A stretch of DNA of 10,442 bases from Caulobacter sp. B11 (GCF_002737765.1 NZ_PEGG01000041.1:1-10442), one strand, 5' to 3'; shown: positions 1 to 7,616, counted from the first letter of the stretch. Numbers and translations are program-made. Notes: generated from the letters alone by a model not told the origin.

Positions 1-1308
1 ATAGCCGAAGCTGTCGTCGAGGCTGGTCGCGCCTCGTCCTTGTCCTGGCTGAGAAAGGCTCGACCAAGGGATTGAGAGACGGATGGCGCGATCGACGATC
101 GGATCGGCTCCGGCCGCGGTAGGCGCCGATGCGGATCAGCTCCTCCATGTTCGAATAGGCCGGCCATGGTTTGGCGGGCCGCCTTGACGATCTCGCGCTC
201 ATGCGGAGCTGGCAGCCGGGCATGGTCCGCGAAATGGACTTCAAGACATTGATCGCCGGAAAGCGCCCGCGCGCTCGGCGATCGAGCGTTCCATGACGAT
301 GTGGCCGTCGAGAATGCCCCGGGTGGCGTCGGCGATCGGCTCGTTGTGGTCGTCGCCGTCGACCAGGACGGTGAACAGGGCGGTGATCGGCGCGGCGACG
401 CTGCCGTCGGGGCGGATCGGGCCCGGCCGGCGCGCTCGAGCAGCTTGGGCAGCTCGGTGAAGACGGTGGGCGTATAGCCCTTGGTGGTCGGCGGCTCGCC
501 GGCGGCCAGGCCGATCTCTCGCTGGGCCATGGCGAAGCGCGTCACCGAGTCCATCAGGCAGAGGACCTCCTGGTCCTGTCGCGCAGATATTCGCAGATCG
601 CCAGGGTCATGTAGGCGGCCTGGCGGCGGGTCAGGGCCGGCTCGTCCGAGGTGGCGACCACGACGATGGCCCGCTGAGGCCTTTCCTCGCCGAGGGTCTC
701 CTCGATGAATTCGCGCACCTCGCGGCGCCGCGTTCGCCGATCAAGCCGACACGACGGCGTCGCAGGTGGCTTCCTTGGCCAGCATCGACAGCAGCACTGA
801 CTTGCCGACCCCAGAGCCGCGAAGATGCCCAGGCGCTGGCCCGGCAGGTGGTGGTGAAGACGTTCATCGACCGCACGCCCAGATCCAGGCGCTCGCCGAC
901 CCGGCCGCGGGCGTGGGCCGGCGGGGGCGGCGTCTTCAGGGGATAGGGCACCTCGCCCTGCGGCAGCGGCCCCAGCCCGTCTATGGGCTCGCCAAAGGCG
1001 TTGATGACCCGTCCCAGCCAGGCCTTGGTCGGACGCACGCTGGCGCCCTCGGGCATGATGCGGATCTCGGCGCCGGGGGCCACCCCCTCGACGGGTCCAA
1101 AGGGCATCAGCAGGGCGCGGGTTTCGCGAAAGCCCACCACCTCGGCCGGCAACACCGGCAGGCCCAGCCGGTCGATCTCGACCCGCGCGCCGACGGCCAG
1201 TCGCGTCAGCCCGCCGCGCGCCTCGATCAGGAGGCCGTTCACGGCGGCGACGCGACCGGAAATGGTCAGCGGATCGATACGTTCGACGGCGGCGATAAGG
1301 CTACGCAA
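1..1308 (-). CDS. fliI: Flagellar export ATPase FliI (3' end off the left edge, frame broken by multiple indels)
   Basis: FliI is the cytoplasmic ATPase of the flagellar type III export apparatus and is related to the F1 ATPase beta subunit. The first ~145 residues read cleanly from a TTG at 1308 ([20 protein letters not shown]) and include the stretch ending [11 protein letters not shown]. Downstream the protein continues only by switching frames: Walker A GSGVGKS (about 798-820), [20 protein letters not shown], the Walker B region [19 protein letters not shown] (about 510-570), [40 protein letters not shown] and finally TSLDDSFGY at the window edge. About a dozen one- or two-base indels are needed, mostly missing bases in short G/C runs, so sequence error is likelier than a pseudogene. 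Perhaps ten C-terminal residues lie outside the window. The TTG start is supported by GAGAG a few bases upstream; an ATG at 1334 is in another frame. The gene is divergent from ctrA. Confidence 0.93.
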
Positions 1309-1349
1309 GGCGGCTCTCGAGAATGAGCCCCCATCCTCGACCGACAGCG

Positions 1350-1364
1350 TTAACCACCTGTGAA
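1350..1364 (-). promoter_or_regulatory. Degenerate CtrA box upstream of fliI
   Basis: Read on the minus strand, TTCA (1364-1361), a 7-base spacer and TTAAC (1353-1349) match the CtrA consensus TTAA-N7-TTAA at seven of eight defined positions. The site lies about 40 bases upstream of the fliI start, a plausible place for a class II flagellar promoter. Control of early flagellar genes by CtrA is established in Caulobacter; its use at this particular site is inference. Confidence 0.4.
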
Positions 1365-1611
1365 ATTAGGCATGTCGGCCGGGCGGTTTGGCGGTCGAAA
1401 AGGTCGCAGCCCGCGATCTGGCGAAATTGCCTGGCCCGACCGGGCCGCCCGCGAAAACTTGGGGAGCCCTTCGCGACAGAACGCCGCAATGCCGCCGCAA
1501 ATAGTCGGCGAAACCACTCGCAACCCTTAACAGACTTGACTGTCCGGACCCCGTCTTAACCAAGGATTTTGAGCGTTCGGGGGGGCCGGAAGTCAGCTTG
1601 ACGGCGACCCA

Positions 1612-1616
1612 GACTC
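1612..1616. promoter_or_regulatory. GANTC (CcrM methylation) site, distal
   Basis: GACTC lies about 195 bases upstream of the ctrA start. GANTC is the target of the cell-cycle methyltransferase CcrM. This copy is farther from ctrA than the GATTC at 1662 and may be incidental. Confidence 0.4.
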
Positions 1617-1661
1617 GCCCTGCGACCAATCCGACCAACGCCCTCAGGGCGCCTTGCACCC

Positions 1662-1666
1662 GATTC
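1662..1666. promoter_or_regulatory. GANTC (CcrM methylation) site, candidate ctrA P1 element
   Basis: GATTC lies 146 bases upstream of the ctrA ATG, eleven bases before a TTAACCAT half-site (1677-1684). In Caulobacter crescentus the upstream ctrA promoter P1 carries a GANTC site whose hemimethylated state, with GcrA, permits firing. The position and the adjacent CtrA half-site match that arrangement. Assignment to P1 is inference. Confidence 0.6.
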
Positions 1667-1708
1667 GCAAATCAGATTAACCATTCTGCCAACGGGATCG
1701 TTCACCAG

Positions 1709-1727
1709 TTAACCTGTCTTAAATTAA
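1709..1727 (+). promoter_or_regulatory. CtrA autoregulatory box cluster, candidate ctrA P2
   Basis: Two perfect half-sites, TTAA at 1709-1712 and 1719-1722, are separated by six bases rather than the usual seven; a third TTAA follows at 1724-1727. They sit about 85-100 bases before the ctrA start, where a strong CtrA-activated promoter would be expected. The six-base spacing may be real or may reflect one lost base, as occurs elsewhere in this window. Confidence 0.6.
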
Positions 1728-1786
1728 CTCTCTGGCAGAGTGTGGACGGGTTTCATCGGGCGAGCTTCGCCTTGTCATAAATAATG

Positions 1787-1806
1787 CCGCCGTTTCGGCG
1801 GGGAGG
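1787..1806 (+). promoter_or_regulatory. Small hairpin abutting the ctrA ribosome binding site
   Basis: CCGCCG-TTT-CGGCGG (1787-1801) forms a perfect six-pair stem with a three-base loop. It ends exactly where the Shine-Dalgarno GGAGG (1802-1806) begins, which lies five bases before the ATG at 1812. A stem stacked against the ribosome binding site could modulate initiation, but no regulation is shown by sequence alone. Confidence 0.5.
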
Positions 1807-1811
1807 GCCGT

Positions 1812-2506
1812 ATGCGCGTACTGTTGATCGAGGATGACAGCGCCACGGCGCAAACCATCGAACTGATGCTGAAGTCTGAAGGCTTTAACGTCTACACGAC
1901 GGATCTGGGTGAAGAAGGCGTGGATCTGGGCAAGATCTACGACTACGACCTCATCCTTCTGGACCTCAATCTTCCGGACATGAGCGGCCTGGACGTTCTG
2001 CGCACCCTGCGGGTCGGCAAGGTCAATACGCCGATCATGATCCTCTCGGGCTCGTCGGAAATCGACACCAAGGTGAAGACCTTCTCGGGCGGTGCCGACG
2101 ACTACATGACCAAGCCCTTCCACAAGGACGAGATGATCGCCCGCATCCACGCGGTCGTTCGTCGCTCCAAGGGCCATGCCCAATCGGTGATCAAGACGGG
2201 CGACATCGTCGTCAATCTCGACGCCAAGACGGTCGAAGTGAATGGCAACCGCGTTCACCTGACCGGCAAGGAATACCAGATGCTGGAGCTGCTCTCCCTG
2301 CGCAAGGGCACGACCCTGACCAAGGAGATGTTCCTCAACCACTGTACGGCGGCATGGACGAGCCCGAGCTGAAGATCATCGACGTCTTCATCTGCAAGCT
2401 GCGCAAGAAGCTGGCCGCCTCGGCCCAGGGCAAGCACCATATCGAGACGGTCTGGGGCCGCGGCTATGTGCTGCGCGACCCGAACGAGCAGGTCGCCGCC
2501 GCCTAG
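1812..2506 (+). CDS. ctrA: Cell-cycle response regulator CtrA (one-base deletion near codon 177)
   Basis: CtrA is an essential OmpR-type response regulator that controls replication initiation, division and flagellar genes. In Caulobacter it receives phosphate through CckA-ChpT. The receiver domain (residues 1-~118) shows the acidic pair D8/D9, phosphoacceptor D51 in LILLDLNLP, and K101 in MTKPF. A winged-helix domain follows (about 125-225), ending in [14 protein letters not shown]. The raw frame breaks after AAC CAC (2342): a base, most likely C, is missing, and reinsertion gives [13 protein letters not shown] and a stop at 2504-2506. The repaired protein is 231 residues, the known Caulobacter CtrA length, and ends in alanines (EQVAAA), matching the C-terminal degron read by ClpXP. 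The start is set by GGAGG five bases upstream of the ATG. An intact gene is almost certain in the living cell, because ctrA is essential in Caulobacter. Confidence 0.97.
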
Positions 2507-2546
2507 GCGCTCCTCGGCCCGACGACGACGAAACCCGAACGACAAG

Positions 2547-2573
2547 AACGCCCGCCTTTTGGTGGGCGTTTTT
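2547..2573 (+). terminator. Rho-independent terminator of ctrA
   Basis: A ten-pair stem (AACGCCCGCC with GGTGGGCGTT, one G-T wobble) with a TTTT loop is followed directly by T's to 2573. It begins 40 bases after the ctrA stop. It separates ctrA from the next gene on the same strand, which therefore probably has its own promoter in 2574-2739. Confidence 0.93.
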
Positions 2574-2739
2574 CGTTGTGGATCATGGACTTATTCACTT
2601 CCGTGACAAAACGACCGAAGCGGCGAATAGTGCTTGCCCTGTGAGGGCTCGCCCTGCATTTTCCGGCCCGACGCTTGCTGGGGGGCTTCCAGGTCGTGTC
2701 ATTCTCGAACGCACGGCATCGCTACCGAACGGGGGCTTG

Positions 2740-4188
2740 ATGCAGGAATTTGATCCGCGACGTCCGACCCTGCGCTTGGCGCCGCGGCTGTTCACAGCCG
2801 TCGCCGGGCTGGCCGCCCTCGCCCTGGGTTGGAAACTGACCGCCGCCGAGGTCGCCGCCCCGATCGTCGAACGCGCGCCGCTCGACGCCCAGAGCCTGGC
2901 CGACCTGCAGCACCTGGCCTTCGCCCGCGCCGAGGCCCAACCCGGTTTTGACCGTCCCCAGTCGATCCCCGTCAAGGTGCGCCCCGGCGAGACCCTTGAA
3001 GGCGCCGTTTTGCGAGCCGGCGTGGCCCCGGGCGAGGCCCGTCAGGTCGTCGCCGCCCTCCAGGGCGCCATCGACACCGTCAACATCAAGGCCGGCATGG
3101 CGTTCGAGGCCGCCATCGCCCAGCGGCGCGGCGATCGAAACGGCCCCGGCGGCCCGGCCCGTCTGGTCGGCCTGTCGATGCGGACCGGCCCCTCCTCGAC
3201 ACTCACCGTCTCGCGCACCTTCGACGGCGCGCTGAAGCTGCGCGAGCTCGAGGAAGAGGTCCGCGACGAGACCAAGGTGGCTTGCGGCGAGATGAAGGGG
3301 TCGTTCTACGAGAGCGTCGCCAATGTCGGCGGCACCCCGGCGGTGATCAGCCAGGCGGCCAAGCTGTTTTCGCACAAGATCGACTTTTCGCGCGACATCC
3401 ACGAGGGCGACAAGTTCTGCCTGGTGTTCGACCGCAAGGTCACCGAAAGCGGCCGCACGATCGAGGCCGGCGACCTGGAATATGCCGAGGTCAAGGGCCA
3501 GCGCTTCTACGCCTTCGACCGTCGCGGCGACGCCGAAGGCAAGTCGCAGTTCTTCGACGGCATGGGCAAGAACATCAAGGGCTTCCTGCTGCGCACACCG
3601 GTGGACGGGGCGCGTATCACCTCGACCTTCGGCGCCCGCCGCCACCCCATCCTGGGTTATAATCGCGCGCACAAGGGCGTCGACTTCGGAGCCGGCCAAG
3701 GCACGCCGATCCTGGCGGCCGGCGACGGCGTCGTGCTGGAGGCGCGCCGCTGGAGCGGCTATGGCAACTGGCTGCGCATTCGCCACGCCGGCAAGTGGGA
3801 CACCGGCTATGCCCACATCTCGCGCTACGCCCCCGGCATCCGGGCGGGCTCGCATGTCCGCCAGGGCCAGGTCGTGGCCTATGTCGGCTCGACCGGCATG
3901 TCGACCGGGCCGCACCTGCACTATGAGGTCTGGCTCAACGGTCAGCGGGTCAATCCGATCGGCGCCAAGGTGCCGCAGGGCACCATCCTGTCGGGCGGCG
4001 AGCTGGCGGCGTTCCGGGCCAAGAAGGCGCGCATCGACCGCATGCTGGCCAATGGCGGCGGCGAGATCGAACAGACCGACACGCCCAAGCTGGCCCTGGC
4101 CGAACTGGGGGTTCGGACGAACCCAGACTGCGCTAGGCCACACCGGGTCGGATCCGGGCCTCGCCCCCGGACGACCTGCCGCCGCTGA
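2740..4188 (+). CDS. Membrane-anchored M23 (LytM-type) murein endopeptidase
   Basis: A predicted zinc peptidase that cuts peptidoglycan cross-links in the periplasm. From the ATG at 2740 the 482-residue protein has a basic N-terminus, one membrane segment or uncleaved signal (LFTAVAGLAALALGWKL, about 17-33), an OapA/LysM-like segment (about 76-125, VKVRPGETLEGAVLRAGV), a MepM-like middle domain (about 187-262) and an M23 domain (about 293-405). Expected zinc and catalytic residues are present: H311 and D315 in HKGVD, H359 in GYAHIS, and H392/H394 in HLHYE, so it should be active rather than a regulatory LytM relative. An alternative GTG at 2578 is rejected because it sits just after the ctrA terminator and adds no family-like sequence. 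GGGGG precedes the ATG by four bases. The last ~18 residues are arginine- and proline-rich and unlike the rest. One lost base near 4110 would move the stop to TAG 4134. It could affect growth or division, but no named Caulobacter LytM protein can be assigned. Confidence 0.92.
   Translation: MQEFDPRRPTLRLAPRLFTAVAGLAALALGWKLTAAEVAAPIVERAPLDAQSLADLQHLAFARAEAQPGFDRPQSIPVKVRPGETLEGAVLRAGVAPGEARQVVAALQGAIDTVNIKAGMAFEAAIAQRRGDRNGPGGPARLVGLSMRTGPSSTLTVSRTFDGALKLRELEEEVRDETKVACGEMKGSFYESVANVGGTPAVISQAAKLFSHKIDFSRDIHEGDKFCLVFDRKVTESGRTIEAGDLEYAEVKGQRFYAFDRRGDAEGKSQFFDGMGKNIKGFLLRTPVDGARITSTFGARRHPILGYNRAHKGVDFGAGQGTPILAAGDGVVLEARRWSGYGNWLRIRHAGKWDTGYAHISRYAPGIRAGSHVRQGQVVAYVGSTGMSTGPHLHYEVWLNGQRVNPIGAKVPQGTILSGGELAAFRAKKARIDRMLANGGGEIEQTDTPKLALAELGVRTNPDCARPHRVGSGPRPRTTCRR
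4146..4176 (+). terminator. GC-rich inverted repeat at the 3' end of the M23 gene
   Basis: GGTCG-(GA)-TCCGGG, a seven-base loop CCTCGCC, then CCCGGA-CGACC form an eleven-pair stem with a two-base bulge. No T-run follows, so this is only a weak candidate intrinsic terminator. It lies inside the open frame as written, but just after the alternative stop at 4134 if the frame carries a one-base error. Confidence 0.35.
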
Positions 4189-4343
4189 CGGGATCGCGGG
4201 GCCAATCGGCCTTCATGAGGCCGTTTGTATCGCCTGGCCCCATCTGAGCCGCATTGTCGCGCGACAGGACCGAGCCGCTTGCGCGATCGCTGCGGACAAG
4301 GTCGCGGCGTCGGCGAGGCGCGGAGCGAACCAGGGACTGCCCC

Positions 4344-6188
4344 ATGTCGACCCCGTCCGCGTTTAATCCGATGTCCGGCAACCCCTTGCTGGATCGCGAC
4401 GATGTCGCGCGGGCGATGGGGGATCTCCACGCGCCGCTCAAGGCCGCCATGGGCCCCGACGGCGCCTCGCTGAAGGTCGACGGATCGGGGGCCTTCTTCC
4501 AGGACCGCATCATCGGCCTCGAGGCCTTCGCCCGACCGCTCTGGGGCCTGGCCGCCCTCTCGGCCGGGGGCGGGGCCGTGGACTGGGCTCCCCTTCGCCG
4601 CGGCCTGATCAACGGCGTCGATCCGGACCATCCGGCCTATTGGGGCGCCGAGACCGCCTCCGCTCAACGACGGGTCGAGCTGGCGGCGATCGGTTTCGCC
4701 CTGGCCCTGGCGACCGACCAGTTCTGGACGCCCCTGAGTTCCGAGCAGCAGTCGAGGGTCGGGGACTATCTGCTGGCGGCCCGGCAGGCCGTCTATCAGG
4801 ACAATAACTGGAAGTTCTTCCGGGTCATGCTCGACCTGGGCCTGGCCGCCGTCGGACTGGGGGACGACCCCGGAACCGAGGCCTGCCTGACGGCCCTCGA
4901 AGCCATGCACCTGGAGGGCGGCTGGTATCGCGACGGGCCCAAGCCCCAGGTCGACTGGTATGTCGCCTTCACCTTTCAGTTCTACAGCCTCATCTATATC
5001 GCCCTGGCCAAGGGCGACGCCGAGCGCAAGGCCCGGTTCGAACAGCGCGCCCGCGCCATCGCCCTGGACCTGGCCTGGTGGTTCGCCGATGACGGCGCCG
5101 CCCTGCCCTTCGGTCGCAGCCTGACCTATCGATTCGCCTGCGCCGGCTTTTGGGGGGGCCTGGCCTTCGCCGGGATCGAGGCCCTGCCCTGGGGCGTGAT
5201 CAAGGGCTATTATCTGCGCCATCTGCGCTGGTGGAGCCAGCAGCCCATCACCCGCCGCGACGGCCTGTTGAGCCTCGGCTACGCCTATCCCAATAGCGAG
5301 CTGACCGAAGTCTATTCCTCCCAGGCCTCGCCCTACTGGGCGTTCAAGGCCTTCCTGCCCCTGGCCCTGCCGGCCGAGCATCCGTTCTGGAGCGCCGAGG
5401 AGACGCCGGCCGACTCCGCGCCGGCGGTGCGCAGCCTCCCGGCCCCGGGCATGGTCATCGCGCGGTCTCCCGGTCAGGTCATCGCCCTGTGCGGCGGCCA
5501 GGCCAACCGCGCCATCCGGTTCGGGGCCGAAAAGTACAACAAGTTCGCCTACAGCTCGCGCTACGGCTTCAGCATCGAGGGCGACCTGCGGCGCTTCGAC
5601 CGGGCCATCGTCGACAACATGCTGGCCTTCAGCGAGGACGGCTATGACTATCGCGGCCGGCATGGCGACGAAGAGGCCTTGATCGCCGGCGACCTGATCT
5701 GGGCCCGCTGGCGCCCCTGGCGCGACGTCGAGGTCGAGACCTGGCTCTATCCCGACGGGCCGCTGCATGTGCGCCTGCATCGCATCACCACCAGCCGGCC
5801 GCTTCAGACCCGCGAGGGCGGCTTCGCCATCGCCCGGACCGATCCTGGGAAGGCCCGCGTCTGGGTCAGGTCCGGCTCGGCCGTCGTCCAGACCGCGAGC
5901 GACATCAGCGGGATCATCGCCCTGGATCCGGGATCGCGGCGCATGGGCCGCCTGCTGCAGGCCCTGCCCAACACCAATCTGATGGCGCCGCGCACCTTCG
6001 TGCCGCTGCTGGTCGACGAGATCCCCGTCGGCACGAGCACGTTCAGCGTCGCGGTCTATGCGGTTCCGTCGGCGCTGGGCCAGAGGCCGGCCCGGCCGAC
6101 ACGGCCCGACATCGCGGCCCTGGAGCGACGGATCCGGGTCGAGGGGCGGCCGATCGGCGCGATGGGCCACCCCCGCCCCAAGGCCTAG
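4344..6188 (+). CDS. DUF2264 family protein of unknown function
   Basis: I recognise the DUF2264 family (COG4289) from the N-terminal pattern NPLLDRDDVARAM, then FFQDRIIGLEAFARPLWGLA and GLINGVDPDHPAYWG. The protein has 614 residues. The first ~350 look helical and rich in aromatic residues: DNNWKFF (153-159), DWYVAFTFQFYSLIY, FGRSLTYRF (256-264). A likely beta-rich C-terminal part begins near EKYNKFAYSSRYGFSIEGD (396-414). This helical-barrel-plus-beta layout recalls polysaccharide lyases, but that is only a resemblance and no substrate can be named. No signal peptide or membrane segment is visible, so it is probably cytoplasmic. The ATG at 4344 is preferred because the family N-terminus starts soon after it and AGGGA lies seven bases upstream; the preceding in-frame TTG at 4254 adds an arginine-rich stretch. 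It follows the M23 gene on the same strand after 155 bases. Confidence 0.85.
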   Translation: MSTPSAFNPMSGNPLLDRDDVARAMGDLHAPLKAAMGPDGASLKVDGSGAFFQDRIIGLEAFARPLWGLAALSAGGGAVDWAPLRRGLINGVDPDHPAYWGAETASAQRRVELAAIGFALALATDQFWTPLSSEQQSRVGDYLLAARQAVYQDNNWKFFRVMLDLGLAAVGLGDDPGTEACLTALEAMHLEGGWYRDGPKPQVDWYVAFTFQFYSLIYIALAKGDAERKARFEQRARAIALDLAWWFADDGAALPFGRSLTYRFACAGFWGGLAFAGIEALPWGVIKGYYLRHLRWWSQQPITRRDGLLSLGYAYPNSELTEVYSSQASPYWAFKAFLPLALPAEHPFWSAEETPADSAPAVRSLPAPGMVIARSPGQVIALCGGQANRAIRFGAEKYNKFAYSSRYGFSIEGDLRRFDRAIVDNMLAFSEDGYDYRGRHGDEEALIAGDLIWARWRPWRDVEVETWLYPDGPLHVRLHRITTSRPLQTREGGFAIARTDPGKARVWVRSGSAVVQTASDISGIIALDPGSRRMGRLLQALPNTNLMAPRTFVPLLVDEIPVGTSTFSVAVYAVPSALGQRPARPTRPDIAALERRIRVEGRPIGAMGHPRPKA

Positions 6189-7489
6189 TCGACCCCGGCA
6201 ACCGCCAGCAGCGCCGCCAGCCCGACCTGCATGCCCTGCAGGGTCGGGGCCTTCTCGACATCGATCCATTCGTCCAGGGCGTGGGCCCGGTCGCCGCGGC
6301 CGCCGGCCCCGATGGTCACGGCCGGCACGCCCAGGCTCATCGGCAGGTTGGAATCGGTCGAGGACGCCTCGTGCTGCGGCGTGAAGCCCAGGGCGGCGAT
6401 CGCCGCCTCGGTCAGGCCGACGATCGCGGCGTCGGCGGGCGTCCGGCCGGCCGGGCGCTCGCCGATGACCTTGGCCTGATAGGCGACCTTGCCGGCCGAG
6501 GTGTCGCGGGCGGCGTTCTCGTCGGCCACGGCCCGATCGAGGATCCCGATCAGGGCGGCGTCCAGCTTGGCCAGTTCGGCGGCGCTTTCCGAGCGCAGGT
6601 CGAACTGCATGAACACCTCGTGCGGGATCGAATTGACCGAGGTGCCGCCGCCGGTGACGCTGGCCGAATAGGTGGTCTTGGGATCGGCGGGCGGCTGGAG
6701 GGCGTAGAGGTCGACCACGCTCCGGGCCATGGCGGTCATCGGATTGACGGTTCCAAAGGCCCCGTAGCTGTGTCCGCCCGGCCCCGTGAAGGTCACGTGA
6801 TAGCGCTTGGACCCGGTGCCGCGATCGATCAGCCGGCTGGGGTCGGAGCCGTCCATCGAGAAGAAGGCCGAGATCCGCCCGGCATAGGCCCCCGTCTTGA
6901 ACAGGTAGCGCACGCCGCGCAGGTCGCCGGGCCCCTCCTCGCCGACATTGCCGACGAACAGGATGTCGCTGCGGGTCTTGATCCCGGCCGCGTCGAGGGC
7001 CCGCATATAGGCCAGCAGGGTGGCCAGGGCGCGGGTGTCGTCGCCGATGCCGGGGGCCATCAGCCGCGTGCCCTCGCGCCGGACCGTCACGTCGGTGCCC
7101 TCGGGAAAGACGGTGTCGAGATGGGCGGCCAGGACCACGAACGGCCCCTTGCCCTTGGTCGCCGTCCCGGCCCGCACGCCCATCACATTGCCCTCGGCGT
7201 CCATGGCCACGTCGCTCAGGCCATGGGCCTTGAGCATGTCCATATAGGCCTTGGCCCGGGCCGCCTCCTTGAACGGCGGGGCGGGAATCTGGGTCAGGGT
7301 GACGATGTCGCCGACCGTGCGCTCATGGTCGGCGTCCAGCTTGGCGACGGCGGCCTTGAAGGCCGGCGAGCCGACGATCTTGCCCACCGTGGCGGCGGGC
7401 GGCGACCGGGGCGCGGCCAGGGCGGGCCCGGCCAGCAACCCCGCGCCGAGAACGATCATCACGGCCGAGCGGCGCAGTGAACGGATCAT
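6185..7489 (-). CDS. Secreted M20-family zinc metallopeptidase
   Basis: A predicted di-zinc exopeptidase (peptidase T / acetylornithine deacetylase-like) acting outside the cytoplasm. The 434-residue protein begins with a clear Sec signal (MIRSLRRSAVMIVLGAGLLA, cleavage near PALA-A, about 25/26). Metal and catalytic positions are all visible: H123 and D125 in AAHLDTVF, bridging D150 in GIGDDTRA, the E184/E185 pair in GNVGEEGPGD, D213 in SMDGSD and H403 in DRAHALDEW. GGHSYG (238-243) marks the inserted dimerisation domain. The ATG at 7489 with GGGGGA upstream is chosen over a TTG at 7510, because the latter puts seven residues before the signal. The family includes di- and tripeptidases and deacetylases, so the substrate is open; peptide scavenging is a reasonable guess. 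Its stop overlaps that of the convergent DUF2264 gene. Confidence 0.92.
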   Translation of the reverse strand: MIRSLRRSAVMIVLGAGLLAGPALAAPRSPPAATVGKIVGSPAFKAAVAKLDADHERTVGDIVTLTQIPAPPFKEAARAKAYMDMLKAHGLSDVAMDAEGNVMGVRAGTATKGKGPFVVLAAHLDTVFPEGTDVTVRREGTRLMAPGIGDDTRALATLLAYMRALDAAGIKTRSDILFVGNVGEEGPGDLRGVRYLFKTGAYAGRISAFFSMDGSDPSRLIDRGTGSKRYHVTFTGPGGHSYGAFGTVNPMTAMARSVVDLYALQPPADPKTTYSASVTGGGTSVNSIPHEVFMQFDLRSESAAELAKLDAALIGILDRAVADENAARDTSAGKVAYQAKVIGERPAGRTPADAAIVGLTEAAIAALGFTPQHEASSTDSNLPMSLGVPAVTIGAGGRGDRAHALDEWIDVEKAPTLQGMQVGLAALLAVAGVD

Positions 7490-7616
7490 AGGACATCCCC
7501 CGAAACTCAAGCGCCCAGCCTAGGGCCCGCGCCCTCCGCTGTCATCCCGCCGAAGGCCTAGACACGGGTTGGCGGCCTCGCCGGTCTGAGCGGCGAGTTG
7601 GGGAGGCGGCGGAGCG

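Larger units (their letters stand above)
1309..1811. promoter_or_regulatory. Divergent fliI-ctrA control region, no gene
   Basis: This 503-base gap between the two divergent starts shows no believable coding sequence. It is locally richer in A/T than its surroundings and holds TTAA tetranucleotides at 1350, 1527, 1556, 1677, 1709, 1719 and 1724, plus two GANTC sites at 1612 and 1662. That combination fits the known control of Caulobacter ctrA, where one promoter is sensitive to CcrM methylation and CtrA itself binds the region, repressing one promoter and activating another. I cannot place transcription starts from sequence alone. Confidence 0.8.

Noticed and set aside
2578..2739. Upstream GTG start for the M23 peptidase
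   Set aside because: It lies just after the T-run of the ctrA terminator, lacks a ribosome binding site and places 54 non-family residues before the membrane segment.
2722..4143. Long minus-strand open frame opposite the M23 peptidase
   Set aside because: A codon-bias shadow of the real gene; its composition is low in complexity and no motif is recognisable.
3942..6269. Very long minus-strand open frame (775 codons) across the M23 and DUF2264 genes
   Set aside because: It is antisense to two genes with clear domains, is rich in G, A, R, Q and P in the way of GC-rich shadow frames, and shows no family motif.
6281..7480. Plus-strand open frame opposite the M20 peptidase
   Set aside because: The minus-strand frame carries a signal peptide and all metal ligands; this one is glycine/histidine-rich with no domain.
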